Positions 22,880-31,833 are shown, counted from the stretch's first letter. The stretch: DNA of 36,100 nt from Gammaproteobacteria bacterium (GCA_024277555.1 JAJRUY010000028.1:1-36100); one strand, 5' to 3'. Notes: generated from the letters alone by a model not told the origin. Program-made: numbers and translations.

Positions 22880-24246
22880 TGAAGAATATGGCTACAGCAT
22901 TGAATGCAGACAACTTGCCAAAACGGGTGCTGATTGTGGGCCTGGGGATCACGGGGTTGTCCTGTGCACGCTATCTGCATGGCCTGGGGGTGCCGCAATT
23001 GCTGATTGCCGACAGCCGTGAACATCCCCCCGGTATGGATGAGCTGCACCGCCAGCTGGCGGATGTGGAAGTGTTTCCGGGAGGTTTTGATCGAGAACTG
23101 TTTGCCAGCGCAGAGATGCTGGTGGTAAGCCCTGGAGTTGCCCTGACCACCCCCGAAATCCAGCATGCACTGCAGCTTGGTGTGCCCGTAATTGGTGATG
23201 TAGAGCTGTTCGCCAGGGAGGTACGGGGAACGGTGGCTGCAATTACCGGCTCCAACGGCAAAAGCACGGTGACAACCTTGCTCGGCCTGATGGCGGCGGG
23301 CAAGGATGCTGTAACTGGCGGCAACTTGGGCAAGCCAGTGCTGGATCTGCTGGAAGGCCAGCATGCTCTTTATATATTGGAGCTGTCCAGCTTTCAACTG
23401 GAGACCACCGCGAGCCTGACGCCTGAAGTGGCGGCAGTGCTGAATGTTTCTGCCGATCATATGGATCGTTATTCCAGCCTGGATGAATATGCACAGGTCA
23501 AATCCCGGGTGTATGAACGGGCGGCAAGCGGTGTATATAACCTCGATGACCCGCAGGTGATGAGCATGCCGCGCACCGCCCGCGCATTGTTCTTTACCCT
23601 GGGCGAGCCTCGGGATGCAAACTGCTTCGGCATTCGTTCCATTGATGGGGAAACCTGGCTGTGTCGGGGCAGCGAGGCCTTGCTGCCCGCAAAAGAACTG
23701 TTGCTGCCGGGACGGCACAATATGGCCAATGCACTGGCGGCGCTGGCCATGGGGACGGCGCTGGGACTGCCCATGCCGGACATGCTTGGCGTCTTGCGGG
23801 TGTTTCCCGGCTTGGCTCACCGGACAGAATATGTTTGCACCCATGCGGGAGTGAAATGGTACAACGATTCCAAGGGCACCAACCCGGGTGCAACAGTAGC
23901 CGCCTTGCAGGGGTTGCATGCCGGGGATGACAGCCGCACGGTATTGATTGCCGGTGGCGACTGCAAACAGGCGGATTTCACTGCCCTGGCGCAGACGGTC
24001 AGGGACACCACCCGGGCGCTGGTGCTCATCGGTCGTGACCGCCAGCAAATTCGCAGGATGCTGGATGCCGGCATCAGCGTTGTTGATGCTGCAGATATGA
24101 GTGAGGCGGTAGCTACAGCAGCAGAGCTGGCGTTGCCGGGGGATCGGGTGTTGCTGTCTCCGGCCTGCGCAAGTTTCGATATGTTTGATGGATTCGAGCA
24201 TCGTGGCAATGTGTTCAAGGAGTGGGTAGGGAGACTGTGCTCATGA
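22879..24246 (+). CDS. murD: UDP-MurNAc-L-alanine:D-glutamate ligase
   Basis: MurD adds D-glutamate to UDP-MurNAc-L-Ala. The 455-residue protein starts with a nucleotide-binding fold (VLIVGLGITGLSCARYL, about residues 15-31). It has the ATP P-loop GSNGKST (124-130), the segment ELSSFQLETT, NVSADHMDRY in the centre, and VKWYNDSKGTNPGAT in the C-terminal region. ATG 22879 overlaps the mraY TGA by one base. The frame is open upstream inside mraY but without homology. Its TGA overlaps the ftsW start (ATGA). Confidence 0.97.
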   Translation: MKNMATALNADNLPKRVLIVGLGITGLSCARYLHGLGVPQLLIADSREHPPGMDELHRQLADVEVFPGGFDRELFASAEMLVVSPGVALTTPEIQHALQLGVPVIGDVELFAREVRGTVAAITGSNGKSTVTTLLGLMAAGKDAVTGGNLGKPVLDLLEGQHALYILELSSFQLETTASLTPEVAAVLNVSADHMDRYSSLDEYAQVKSRVYERAASGVYNLDDPQVMSMPRTARALFFTLGEPRDANCFGIRSIDGETWLCRGSEALLPAKELLLPGRHNMANALAALAMGTALGLPMPDMLGVLRVFPGLAHRTEYVCTHAGVKWYNDSKGTNPGATVAALQGLHAGDDSRTVLIAGGDCKQADFTALAQTVRDTTRALVLIGRDRQQIRRMLDAGISVVDAADMSEAVATAAELALPGDRVLLSPACASFDMFDGFEHRGNVFKEWVGRLCS

Positions 24247-25412
24247 ATGCAGTGGCCCCTCCCCGCACCATGCTGTCTGCACCCACCCAGTCTGTGGACT
24301 GGATGTTGCTGGTGGCTGTGCTTGCGCTTATCGGCTTGGGCATCGTGATGGTGAGTTCTGCTTCCTTGCATCTTGCCGGCAGTGAAAACCCCTTTCACTA
24401 TCTGGGTAGGCACATGCTTGCGCTAAGCCTGGGTATGGTTGCGGCGTTGCTGGTTCTGCAGATTCCAGGGCATTGGTGGGATCGGGGCGGCACCTGGCTG
24501 TATTTTTTGGGGCTGGTGTTGCTGGTGCTGGTGCTGATCCCCGGCTTGGGCAAAACGGTAAATGGCGCAACCCGCTGGATGGAGCTGGGGCCTTTCAACC
24601 TGCAGACGTCCGAGTTTATAAAGTTGTTCCTGATTTTCTATATGGCCGGATATCTGGTGCGGCGGCAGGTCGAGGTTGCACATTCGCTGTGGGGTGTGGT
24701 GAAGCCGTTGCTGCTGCTGTCGCTGGCAGTTGTTCTGCTCATGGCGCAGCCGGATTTTGGTACTACAGTGGTGCTGCTGGCCACCGCCCTGGGATTGCTG
24801 TTTCTTGGCGGCGCGCCCTTGTGGCAGTTTGGCCTGTTGCTGTTGCTGGCTATTCTCGGTGGCGCGGCGCTGGTGGTAACTTCACCCTACCGTCTGGAAC
24901 GGGTGACTTCCTTCCTCAATCCCTGGGCGGATCCTGGCGGTTCCGGTTATCAGCTCTCCCAGGCGCTGATTGCCTTTGGCCGTGGAGAATGGACGGGTGT
25001 TGGTCTGGGTAACGGTATTCAGAAGCAATTCCATCTGCCTGAGGCGCATACGGATTTCATCATGGCAGTAATTGGTGAGGAATTCGGACTGGCAGGTACC
25101 CTGGTGGTTATTGCCTTGTTCAGCATTCTGGTCTGGCGGGCATTCAGTATCGGTGCCGCAGCAGAATTGCGGCAACGGCGTTTTGCCGCCTATGTTTCCT
25201 ATGGCATTGGCTTGTGGCTGGGGCTGCAGGCGTTCATCAATATTGGAGTGAATGTAGGCTTGCTGCCAACCAAGGGGTTGACCCTGCCCTTCGTCAGCTA
25301 CGGCAGCAACAGCATGATCATCAGCTGTGTGGCAGTTGCCGTGCTCATGCGCATTCATTGGGAAAACTGCACCGGGGATGAACGTGTGGGGGGGATGCCG
25401 TGGCGCACATGA
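24243..25412 (+). CDS. ftsW: Septal peptidoglycan polymerase FtsW (SEDS family)
   Basis: FtsW is the SEDS glycosyltransferase that polymerises lipid II at the septum together with FtsI. The 389-residue product has about ten membrane helices. Typical blocks are LGKTVNGATRWMELGPFNLQ-like sequence near residue 105, QPDFGTTVVLLATALGLLFLGG, LNPWADPGGSGYQLSQALIAFGRG, and the C-terminal KGLTLPFVSYGSNSMI. The lateral Asp of the QPDFG loop corresponds to a conserved catalytic-region acid. ATG 24243 overlaps murD as ATGA; a GTG at 24222 in frame is less likely. Confidence 0.96.
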   Translation: MNAVAPPRTMLSAPTQSVDWMLLVAVLALIGLGIVMVSSASLHLAGSENPFHYLGRHMLALSLGMVAALLVLQIPGHWWDRGGTWLYFLGLVLLVLVLIPGLGKTVNGATRWMELGPFNLQTSEFIKLFLIFYMAGYLVRRQVEVAHSLWGVVKPLLLLSLAVVLLMAQPDFGTTVVLLATALGLLFLGGAPLWQFGLLLLLAILGGAALVVTSPYRLERVTSFLNPWADPGGSGYQLSQALIAFGRGEWTGVGLGNGIQKQFHLPEAHTDFIMAVIGEEFGLAGTLVVIALFSILVWRAFSIGAAAELRQRRFAAYVSYGIGLWLGLQAFINIGVNVGLLPTKGLTLPFVSYGSNSMIISCVAVAVLMRIHWENCTGDERVGGMPWRT

Positions 25413-26467
25413 TCATTCTGGCAGGTGGTACCGGCGGGCATGTCTTCCCGGCTCTGGCCGTGGCGCAGGAAATGCGTGCGCGTGGCTGGGATGTCAGCTG
25501 GATGGGAACGCCGGACAGTTTTGAGTCACGCACCGTGCCTGGCTATGGGTTCACTCTGGAAACCATCGCCGCCTACAGATTGCGTGGGCAGGGTATAGCC
25601 GGCCAGTTGCTGGCCCCGTTTCGCCTGCTCAATGCCATGTATCAGGCCGGAAAGATTCTGCGCCGCACCCGGCCACAGTTGGTGCTGGGCATGGGGGGCT
25701 TTGTCACCGGCCCCGGCGGGCTGGTCAGCAAGATGTTGGGTATTCCCCTGGTAATCCATGAGCAGAACACCATTCCCGGGCTGACCAATCGCTGGTTGGC
25801 AAGGATTGCTGCGCAGGTACTGCAGGCCTTTCCGGACAGCTTTCCGCAAGCCGTTGATGCGGTGGTCACCGGCAACCCGGTGCGTGCAGATATTGCTGCG
25901 GTGGCTGAACCGGCCGAACGCATGCGCAACCGTGACCAGACAGCAAGGGTGCTGGTAATCGGCGGCTCCCTGGGGGCGATGGCATTGAACCAGCAAGTGC
26001 CCCTGGCGCTGCAACAACTGCAGCGGCCCCTGATTGTCCGGCACCAGGCTGGGCGCGGCAAGGCACAGGCAACGCGGGAGCTGTATGCAGGGAAGGCTTG
26101 GGCGGAAGTGACGGAATTTATCGAGGATATGGCCGAGGCTCTTGCCTGGGCAGACCTGGTGATCTGCCGCGCCGGCGCCCTGACCATCTCCGAACTGGCA
26201 GCCGTGGGTGTGGCTTCTGTGCTGGTGCCATATCCCCATGCGGTGGATGATCACCAGACCTGCAATGCCCGTTACCTGGTGGATGGCGGGGCGGCGGTGC
26301 TGCTGCCGCAATCTGAATTGACAATGGATGTACTCACCCGGCAGTTGCAGACATTGTTGGGAAACAGGGCAAAACTGCTGGAAATGGCTCTGGCGGCCAG
26401 AGCACTGGCCAGGCCGGATGCCACCAGCACAGTAGCAGACTGCTGTGAAGCGCAGGTGAAGCCATGA
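25400..26467 (+). CDS. murG: UDP-GlcNAc:lipid I N-acetylglucosaminyltransferase MurG
   Basis: MurG converts lipid I to lipid II on the cytoplasmic face of the inner membrane. The 355-residue GT28 enzyme has the N-terminal glycine-rich loop LAGGTGGHVFPALAVA and the membrane-associated MGGFVTGPGG. It continues with the acceptor-domain HEQNTIPGLTNR and the UDP-GlcNAc-binding region CRAGALTISELAAVG with PYPHAVDDHQT downstream. Two starts are possible: GTG 25400, with a G-rich ribosome binding site 4-5 nt away, or ATG 25409, which would form an ATGA overlap with ftsW like the other junctions. The difference is three residues. Confidence 0.97.
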   Translation: MAHMIILAGGTGGHVFPALAVAQEMRARGWDVSWMGTPDSFESRTVPGYGFTLETIAAYRLRGQGIAGQLLAPFRLLNAMYQAGKILRRTRPQLVLGMGGFVTGPGGLVSKMLGIPLVIHEQNTIPGLTNRWLARIAAQVLQAFPDSFPQAVDAVVTGNPVRADIAAVAEPAERMRNRDQTARVLVIGGSLGAMALNQQVPLALQQLQRPLIVRHQAGRGKAQATRELYAGKAWAEVTEFIEDMAEALAWADLVICRAGALTISELAAVGVASVLVPYPHAVDDHQTCNARYLVDGGAAVLLPQSELTMDVLTRQLQTLLGNRAKLLEMALAARALARPDATSTVADCCEAQVKP

Positions 26468-27903
26468 CCGGCATCCAGGACATGAACGCCATGCCCAGAG
26501 TCCATGCCGCAGAAGCCATGGGACGCATGCGCCATTTGCATTTCGTGGGCATTGGTGGCTCCGGCATGAACGGCATCGCCCAGGTGATGCTCAATCTCGG
26601 CTATCAAATCAGCGGCTCGGATTTGACGGAAAATGCAGCAACCAGGCGCCTGCAGGAGCAGGGGGCGGCTATTTACCAGGGGCATGCCAAGGAAAATATC
26701 AGCGGAGTGGATGCAGTCATCATCTCCAGTGCGGTAACAGATGACAATCCGGAGGTCATCGCCGCCAGGGAAGCCCGCATCCCGGTGGTGCCCCGGGCGG
26801 AAATGCTGGCGGAAATCATGCGCTTTCGCTATGGCATTGCCATTGCCGGTACCCACGGCAAAACCACTACCACCAGCCTTGCCGCCACATTGCTGATTGA
26901 AGCCGGTCTGGATCCGACCTTCGTTATCGGCGGGCAGCTCAATGCCGCAGGCAGCTATGCCCGGCTGGGCGCGGGGGAGATCCTGGTTGCCGAAGCGGAT
27001 GAAAGTGATGCGTCATTTCTGTACCTGCTGCCCATGATGGCGGTAGTGACCAATGTGGACAGGGACCATATGGGAACCTATGGCGGTGAGTTCAGCCGCT
27101 TGCAGGATGCATTTGTCGAGTTTCTGCATCATCTGCCTTTCTATGGTCTGGCCATCTTGTGCATCGACGATGCCGAAGTGCGCAAGCTGCTGCCCAGAGT
27201 AACCCGCCAGGTGCTTTCCTATGGCACCCGGGAAGAAGCTGATTTGCGTGCGATCAATATTCGCTATGAGCATCAGACCAGCTATTTCCAGGTGCAGATG
27301 AAAGGCCGGAAGGCCTTTGATGTAAGCCTTAATCTGCCGGGCAAACACAATGTGATGAATGCCCTGGCTGCAATCGCAGTGGCGCTGGAAATGGGAGTGG
27401 ATACGGATGCCATATGCAGGGCGCTGGCAGGTTTTGCCGGTATTGGCCGTCGCTTCCAGGTGCACGAACACTGTAATTTCGGCACCGGCAGTTTCATGCT
27501 GGTGGATGACTACGGCCATCACCCCAGGGAAATAGCGGCGACTATCAGCGCCGTGCGGGAAGGCTGGCAGTCGCGGCGGCTGGTGCTGGTATTCCAGCCT
27601 CACCGTTATACGCGCACCCATGATGCTTTCGAGGATTTTGTGCAGGTCTTGTCCGAGGCGGATGTGCTGGTGCTGACCGAGGTGTACGCCGCGGGAGAGA
27701 AACCGCTGCCAGATGCTGATGGCCGGGCTTTGAGCCGTGCCATTCGGGCGCGGGGGCAGGCTGATCCGGTATTCGTCAGCGATCTGCCGGATCTGCCGGA
27801 AGTGCTCGAGAGCGTGGTGCATGCCGATGACATTGTGCTCATGATGGGAGCCGGAAATATTGGACAAATGGCAGCTCGGCTGTCGGAGGAATGGTGCAAA
27901 TGA
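26464..27903 (+). CDS. murC: UDP-N-acetylmuramate:L-alanine ligase
   Basis: MurC adds the first stem-peptide residue, L-alanine, to UDP-MurNAc. The protein has 479 residues (E. coli 491). The N-terminal nucleotide-binding motif is FVGIGGSGMNGIA (about 28-40), the ATP P-loop GTHGKTTTTS (129-138), then VAEADESDASFL and TNVDRDHMGTY. The C-terminal domain has DDYGHHPREI and FQPHRYTRT. The end MMGAGNIGQMA is the normal family terminus, so the gene is complete. Its TGA overlaps an ATG (ATGA) that opens the 56-codon ORF described next. Confidence 0.97.
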   Translation: MTGIQDMNAMPRVHAAEAMGRMRHLHFVGIGGSGMNGIAQVMLNLGYQISGSDLTENAATRRLQEQGAAIYQGHAKENISGVDAVIISSAVTDDNPEVIAAREARIPVVPRAEMLAEIMRFRYGIAIAGTHGKTTTTSLAATLLIEAGLDPTFVIGGQLNAAGSYARLGAGEILVAEADESDASFLYLLPMMAVVTNVDRDHMGTYGGEFSRLQDAFVEFLHHLPFYGLAILCIDDAEVRKLLPRVTRQVLSYGTREEADLRAINIRYEHQTSYFQVQMKGRKAFDVSLNLPGKHNVMNALAAIAVALEMGVDTDAICRALAGFAGIGRRFQVHEHCNFGTGSFMLVDDYGHHPREIAATISAVREGWQSRRLVLVFQPHRYTRTHDAFEDFVQVLSEADVLVLTEVYAAGEKPLPDADGRALSRAIRARGQADPVFVSDLPDLPEVLESVVHADDIVLMMGAGNIGQMAARLSEEWCK

Positions 27904-28070
27904 AACAGCAAAGTATGATCAGATATTTGCATATGGGATGTGGTGAATCGCTGGCCGCGCGCCAGCTGGAAAACCTGGCTTTGAAAGATATTGCGGCAGC
28001 CAGGCAGTTGCAGTCCGTAGCGCCTGCTGCCGTGGAGGAAAGGAGGAAAAAACATGAGAAGCAGCGCTGA
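27900..28070 (+). CDS. Unrecognised 56-residue ORF between murC and murB
   Basis: ATG 27900 overlaps the murC TGA as ATGA, the same junction type used by most genes of this operon. The frame runs 56 codons to a TGA at 28068-28070, 17 nt inside murB. The product starts MKQQSMIRYLHMGCGESLAA, is then helical and Ala/Leu/Gln-rich, and ends in a strongly basic tail (ERRKKHEKQR). There is one Cys (14), no membrane segment and no signal peptide. I recognise no family. Without it, murC and murB would be 150 nt apart, the only gap in an otherwise overlapping run from mraZ to ftsA. The 3' part also contains the murB ribosome binding site (AGGAGG), so some constraint there is not protein coding. It may be a real small protein or a coupling leader that carries ribosomes to murB. 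Confidence 0.5.
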   Translation: MKQQSMIRYLHMGCGESLAARQLENLALKDIAAARQLQSVAPAAVEERRKKHEKQR

Positions 28071-28953
28071 AGTAACGCGCCATCATACGATGTTGCTTTT
28101 TGATGAACCCATGGCAAAGCATACCACCTGGCGTGTCGGTGGTCCGGCGCGCTATTACTTTCAGCCAGCGGATGTGGCGGATTTGTCGGATTTCCTCAGA
28201 TCACTGCCGTCCGCAGAGCAGATTCTGTGGTTGGGGCTGGGCAGCAACCTGTTAGTGCGTGATGGTGGTTTTGCCGGGACGGTGATCGCCATGCATGGGC
28301 GGCTGAACGAAATTGAAACCATCGCCGGCAGCCGCTTGCGTGTTGGTGCTGGTGCGCCGAGCGCCCTGGTGGCAAGGCAAGCTGCGCGTGCCGGGCTGTG
28401 TGGAGCTGCATTTCTTGCTGGTATTCCCGGCACCATGGGAGGCGCCCTGGCGATGAATGCCGGCGCCTTTGGTGGCGAGACCTGGCAGCGGGTAATCAAT
28501 CTACAGACCATCGACCGGCAAGGGATTGTCCACAGGCGTACACCTCTGGAATACAAGGTCGCCTATCGTGAGGTGGAAAGCTCGAAGGAAGAATGGTTTG
28601 TTGGCTGTGAGTTGCAGCTGGAACCCGGTGATGCCGAGGCGGAGCGCAGGGAAGTGCAACGTCTGTTGGCACTGCGCAATGCAACCCAGCCTGTGGGGCA
28701 GCCCAGCGCGGGTTCCACGTTTCGCAACCCGCCGGGGGACTATGCAGCGCGCCTGATCGAGGCCGCAGGCCTGAAGGGACTTCAGCTTGGTGGCGCCAAA
28801 GTATCGGGAAAGCACGCCAATTTTATTGTCAACACCGGAGCAGCCACAGCGGCAGACATAGAAAACCTGATCCGGCATGTGCAGCAAACGGTAGAGCAGC
28901 ACAGCGGAATTTGTTTGCAAACCGAAGTGCATATCGTGGGTAAGCCTGCGTGA
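28054..28953 (+). CDS. murB: UDP-N-acetylenolpyruvoylglucosamine reductase MurB (type II)
   Basis: MurB reduces UDP-GlcNAc-enolpyruvate to UDP-MurNAc with NADPH and FAD. The 299-residue length and the segment SAGSTFRNP (218-226), with the catalytic Ser at 221, mark the shorter type II enzyme, unlike the 342-residue type I enzyme of E. coli. FAD-binding elements are HTTWRVGGPARYY, GLGSNLLVRD and GIPGTMGGALAMNAGAFGGE. Start ATG 28054 has a very strong AGGAGG 8 nt upstream, the best ribosome binding site in the operon. The stop overlaps ddl as GTGA. Confidence 0.97.
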   Translation: MRSSAEVTRHHTMLLFDEPMAKHTTWRVGGPARYYFQPADVADLSDFLRSLPSAEQILWLGLGSNLLVRDGGFAGTVIAMHGRLNEIETIAGSRLRVGAGAPSALVARQAARAGLCGAAFLAGIPGTMGGALAMNAGAFGGETWQRVINLQTIDRQGIVHRRTPLEYKVAYREVESSKEEWFVGCELQLEPGDAEAERREVQRLLALRNATQPVGQPSAGSTFRNPPGDYAARLIEAAGLKGLQLGGAKVSGKHANFIVNTGAATAADIENLIRHVQQTVEQHSGICLQTEVHIVGKPA

Positions 28954-29879
28954 ATGTACAGGCAACAGATTTCGGCAAGGTAGCGGTGCTCATGGGGGGG
29001 TGGTCTGCAGAAAGGGCCGTATCTCTCAAAAGTGGCGCAGCGGTGCTGTCCGGTTTGCAGGAAAAGGGTGTGGATGCCCAGGGTATCGATGTCGGTAGGG
29101 ATGTATGTGAGGTGCTCAAGACAGGTGGCTTTGAACGATCATTCATCATGCTCCATGGCCGTGGCGGGGAGGATGGGGTGATTCAGGGCCTGCTGGAAAC
29201 CCTGGGTATGCCATACACCGGCACTGGCGTGCTGGGCTCGGCGCTGGCCATGGACAAGATGCGCAGCAAACAGCTGTGGTCAGGCATGGGATTGCCCACG
29301 CCTGCGTATAAGCGTATTCATGCAGAGGAAGATCTTGGGGAGGCTGCGGATGCACTGGGGTTTCCACTCATGGTCAAGCCAGTACATGAGGGCTCCAGCA
29401 TTGGCATCAGCCGGGTGGAGGATAGCGCTGCCCTGTGGCAGGGCTGGGAGCAGGCCCGCCAGTTTGATTCCGAGGTGCTGGCAGAGCGCTGGATTGCAGG
29501 CAATGAATATACAGTTGCCATTCTTGGTGAACAAGCTCTGCCGGTGATTCGCCTGGAAACCCCCCATGAAATTTATGACTATGCTGCCAAGTATGAAACC
29601 GATACCACTGGTTATTTCATTCCCAGCGGTCTGTCGGCGGCTGCGGAACACAGCATGCAGGAACTGGCGCTACAGGCGTTTCATGCAGTGGGAGCAAAGG
29701 GCTGGGGGCGCGTGGATTTCATGCTGGATGCCCAGGGGCAGCCCTGGCTGGTGGAGGTCAATACGGTGCCGGGAATGACAGATCATAGCTTGGTGCCCAT
29801 GGCGGCGGCAGCGGCGGGAATGGATTTTCCGGAACTGGTGTGGCGTATTTTGTGCAGCTCGCTGGAGAATGGACAGTGA
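28950..29879 (+). CDS. ddl: D-alanine:D-alanine ligase
   Basis: Ddl is an ATP-grasp ligase that makes D-Ala-D-Ala for MurF. The 309-residue protein matches DdlB-type enzymes (E. coli DdlB 306). Visible motifs are VAVLMGGWSAERAVSLKSG (N-terminal substrate domain), LHGRGGEDGVIQGLLE and PYTGTGVLGSALAMDK. The ATP-grasp core KPVHEGSSIGISRV and the C-terminal Mg/phosphate block VEVNTVPGMTDHSLVP follow. The start is GTG 28950, overlapping the murB stop; its own TGA overlaps the ftsQ GTG in the same way. Confidence 0.97.
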   Translation: MNVQATDFGKVAVLMGGWSAERAVSLKSGAAVLSGLQEKGVDAQGIDVGRDVCEVLKTGGFERSFIMLHGRGGEDGVIQGLLETLGMPYTGTGVLGSALAMDKMRSKQLWSGMGLPTPAYKRIHAEEDLGEAADALGFPLMVKPVHEGSSIGISRVEDSAALWQGWEQARQFDSEVLAERWIAGNEYTVAILGEQALPVIRLETPHEIYDYAAKYETDTTGYFIPSGLSAAAEHSMQELALQAFHAVGAKGWGRVDFMLDAQGQPWLVEVNTVPGMTDHSLVPMAAAAAGMDFPELVWRILCSSLENGQ

Positions 29880-30607
29880 AGGGGAAAAAAACAAATTCCC
29901 TGATCCGGCGCTGGAGTCTGTGGCTGCTGGCGGGCTTTGTGGTGGTGAGCGGGACGGGATTTTATGTTCTGGCCGGATATCTGACCAATCCACAGGTATT
30001 GCCGATTCGCAGCATACAAATCAAGAATGAATTCCGCAATCTGGACAAGGTCAGCCTGCAGCAGGCTTTACTCAAGGCGATTGATGGCGGATTTTTCAGC
30101 GTTGACTTGCACAAGTTGCGGGCAGCTGCCCTGAGTGCCGCCTGGGTGGCGGAAGCACGGGTCACGAGAGTCTGGCCGGACCAGTTGGTGGTGGAAGTGG
30201 TAGAGCAGATGCCAATTGCAAGCTGGGGTGAAGATGCCCTGCTGAATGCAAATGGTGAAGTGTTCCGCCCGCAACGAAAAACCAACAAACAACTGCCTCT
30301 GCGTTTCAATGGTGACGAAGGCAAGGCGGCGCTGATGCTGGACTTCTTTATTACCGAACAAAAGGCGTTCCGGAAACACGGGATGTCCATTCGCGAAGTG
30401 GATCTGGACAAACGTGGCGAATGGCGCCTGAAATTGACAAATGGAACCACTATCGTGGTGGGCAAGGAGCAGATGAACAAGCGAATAAGGCGTTTGCTGG
30501 GCGCATATGCGGTGCTGGAGCAAGCGGAAAGAAAGCCCCTGCGTGTGGATTTACGTTATGAACAGGGCTTTTCCGTGAGTTGGCGGTCAGAGGATAAAGG
30601 CGGATGA
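29876..30607 (+). CDS. ftsQ: Cell division protein FtsQ
   Basis: FtsQ is the bitopic divisome protein that recruits FtsB and FtsL. From GTG 29876 the product has 243 residues: a basic cytoplasmic tail, one membrane helix (about 13-35), and a periplasmic POTRA domain (about 42-115) opening IRSIQIKNEFRNLD. The beta domain contains WPDQLVVEVVEQMPIASWGEDALLNANGEVF-like sequence, typical of FtsQ. The frame is open upstream inside ddl to 29840, but GTG 29876 gives the GTGA overlap seen at the previous junction. Its stop overlaps ftsA as ATGA. E. coli FtsQ is slightly longer (276). Confidence 0.94.
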   Translation: MKGKKTNSLIRRWSLWLLAGFVVVSGTGFYVLAGYLTNPQVLPIRSIQIKNEFRNLDKVSLQQALLKAIDGGFFSVDLHKLRAAALSAAWVAEARVTRVWPDQLVVEVVEQMPIASWGEDALLNANGEVFRPQRKTNKQLPLRFNGDEGKAALMLDFFITEQKAFRKHGMSIREVDLDKRGEWRLKLTNGTTIVVGKEQMNKRIRRLLGAYAVLEQAERKPLRVDLRYEQGFSVSWRSEDKGG

Positions 30608-31833
30608 GAAAGTCTGGCAAGAAAATTGTTGTGGGTCTGGATATTGGTACTTCCAAGGTGGTGGCCATCGTCGGGGAAGTGGCTGCGGATGAAGAGATCG
30701 AAATCATCGGTATCGGCAGCCACCCTTCTCATGGCCTGAAAAAAGGCGTGGTGGTCAATATCGAATCCACGGTGCAATCCATACAGCGGGCAGTGGAGGA
30801 AGCGGAATTGATGTCGGGCGTGGAGATCGAATCCGTATACGCGGGCATCGCAGGCAGTCATGTATCCAGCCTCAATTCTCATGGCATCGTGGGCATCAAT
30901 GATGGCGAGGTTAGCGCCAGCGATGTGGAACGGGTTATTGATGCGGCGCGGGCAGTACCCATTCCGGCAGATCAGCGCATCCTGCACATCCTGCCCCAGG
31001 AATTCATCATCGATAACCAGGAAGGCATTCACGAACCCGTGGGCATGTGCGGGGTGCGCCTGGAAGCACAGGTGCACATGGTCACAGGTGCGGTCAGCGC
31101 AGCGCAGAACATTATCAAATGTGTGCGCCGCTGCGGACTGGAAGTGCAGGATTTGATCCTGGAACAGATTGCCTCCAGCCATTCGGTGCTGGACGAGGAA
31201 GAGAAGGAGCTGGGAGTGTGCCTGGTGGATATCGGCGGCGGCACCACGGATATTGCTGTGTTTACCGGCGGTTCCATTCGCCACACGGCGGTGATCCCCA
31301 TTGCCGGTGACCAGGTGACCAATGACATCGCAGTGGCCCTGCGCACGCCGACCCATTACGCGGAGGAGATCAAGCTGAAATATGCCTGCGCCTTGAGCAA
31401 GCTGCCCTCGGCAGATGAAACTATCGAGGTGCCGAGTATCGGCGACCGCGCCCCGCGGCGCATGTCCCGGCAGACTTTGGCGGAAGTGGTGGAACCCCGT
31501 TACGAAGAGCTGCTCACCCTGGTGCATGAAGAGCTGCGCCGTTCCGGGTTTGAGCATCTGGTCGCTGGTGGCATCGTGCTCACCGGTGGCAGTTCGAAAA
31601 TGGAAGGGCTGGTGGATCTGGCCGAAGAAGTATTCCACATGCCGGTGCGCCTCGGGGTGCCTCAGTATGTGACCGGTCTGGTGGATGTGGTGCGCAATCC
31701 CATTCACGCGACCGGTGTTGGTTTGCTGCTGTTCGGGCAGCAAAACAGTTCAATCAATGTGCCCCATGATAACAAGGGCGCATTACGGGCAACCTGGGAG
31801 CGGATGAAAAGCTGGTTCCAGGGGAATTTTTAG
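30604..31833 (+). CDS. ftsA: Cell division protein FtsA
   Basis: FtsA is the actin-like protein that tethers FtsZ to the membrane and recruits later divisome proteins. The 409-residue product has the actin-type phosphate-1 motif VVGLDIGTSKVVAIVGE (about 10-26) and phosphate-2 motif VDIGGGTTDIAVF. A third nucleotide contact is GGIVLTGGSSKMEGL. The C-terminal amphipathic helix (ATWERMKSWFQGNF) is the membrane-targeting sequence. A 72-nt spacer separates it from ftsZ, the first true gap in the operon. It holds a 5-bp hairpin (31859-31863 with 31870-31874) but no promoter I would defend. Confidence 0.97.
   Translation: MRKSGKKIVVGLDIGTSKVVAIVGEVAADEEIEIIGIGSHPSHGLKKGVVVNIESTVQSIQRAVEEAELMSGVEIESVYAGIAGSHVSSLNSHGIVGINDGEVSASDVERVIDAARAVPIPADQRILHILPQEFIIDNQEGIHEPVGMCGVRLEAQVHMVTGAVSAAQNIIKCVRRCGLEVQDLILEQIASSHSVLDEEEKELGVCLVDIGGGTTDIAVFTGGSIRHTAVIPIAGDQVTNDIAVALRTPTHYAEEIKLKYACALSKLPSADETIEVPSIGDRAPRRMSRQTLAEVVEPRYEELLTLVHEELRRSGFEHLVAGGIVLTGGSSKMEGLVDLAEEVFHMPVRLGVPQYVTGLVDVVRNPIHATGVGLLLFGQQNSSINVPHDNKGALRATWERMKSWFQGNF

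Noticed and set aside
27900..28070. The 56-codon ORF as a frameshifted remnant of the murC C-terminus
   Set aside because: MurC already ends with the complete family terminus (GAGNIGQMA plus about 12 residues), and the ORF does not resemble any MurC segment.
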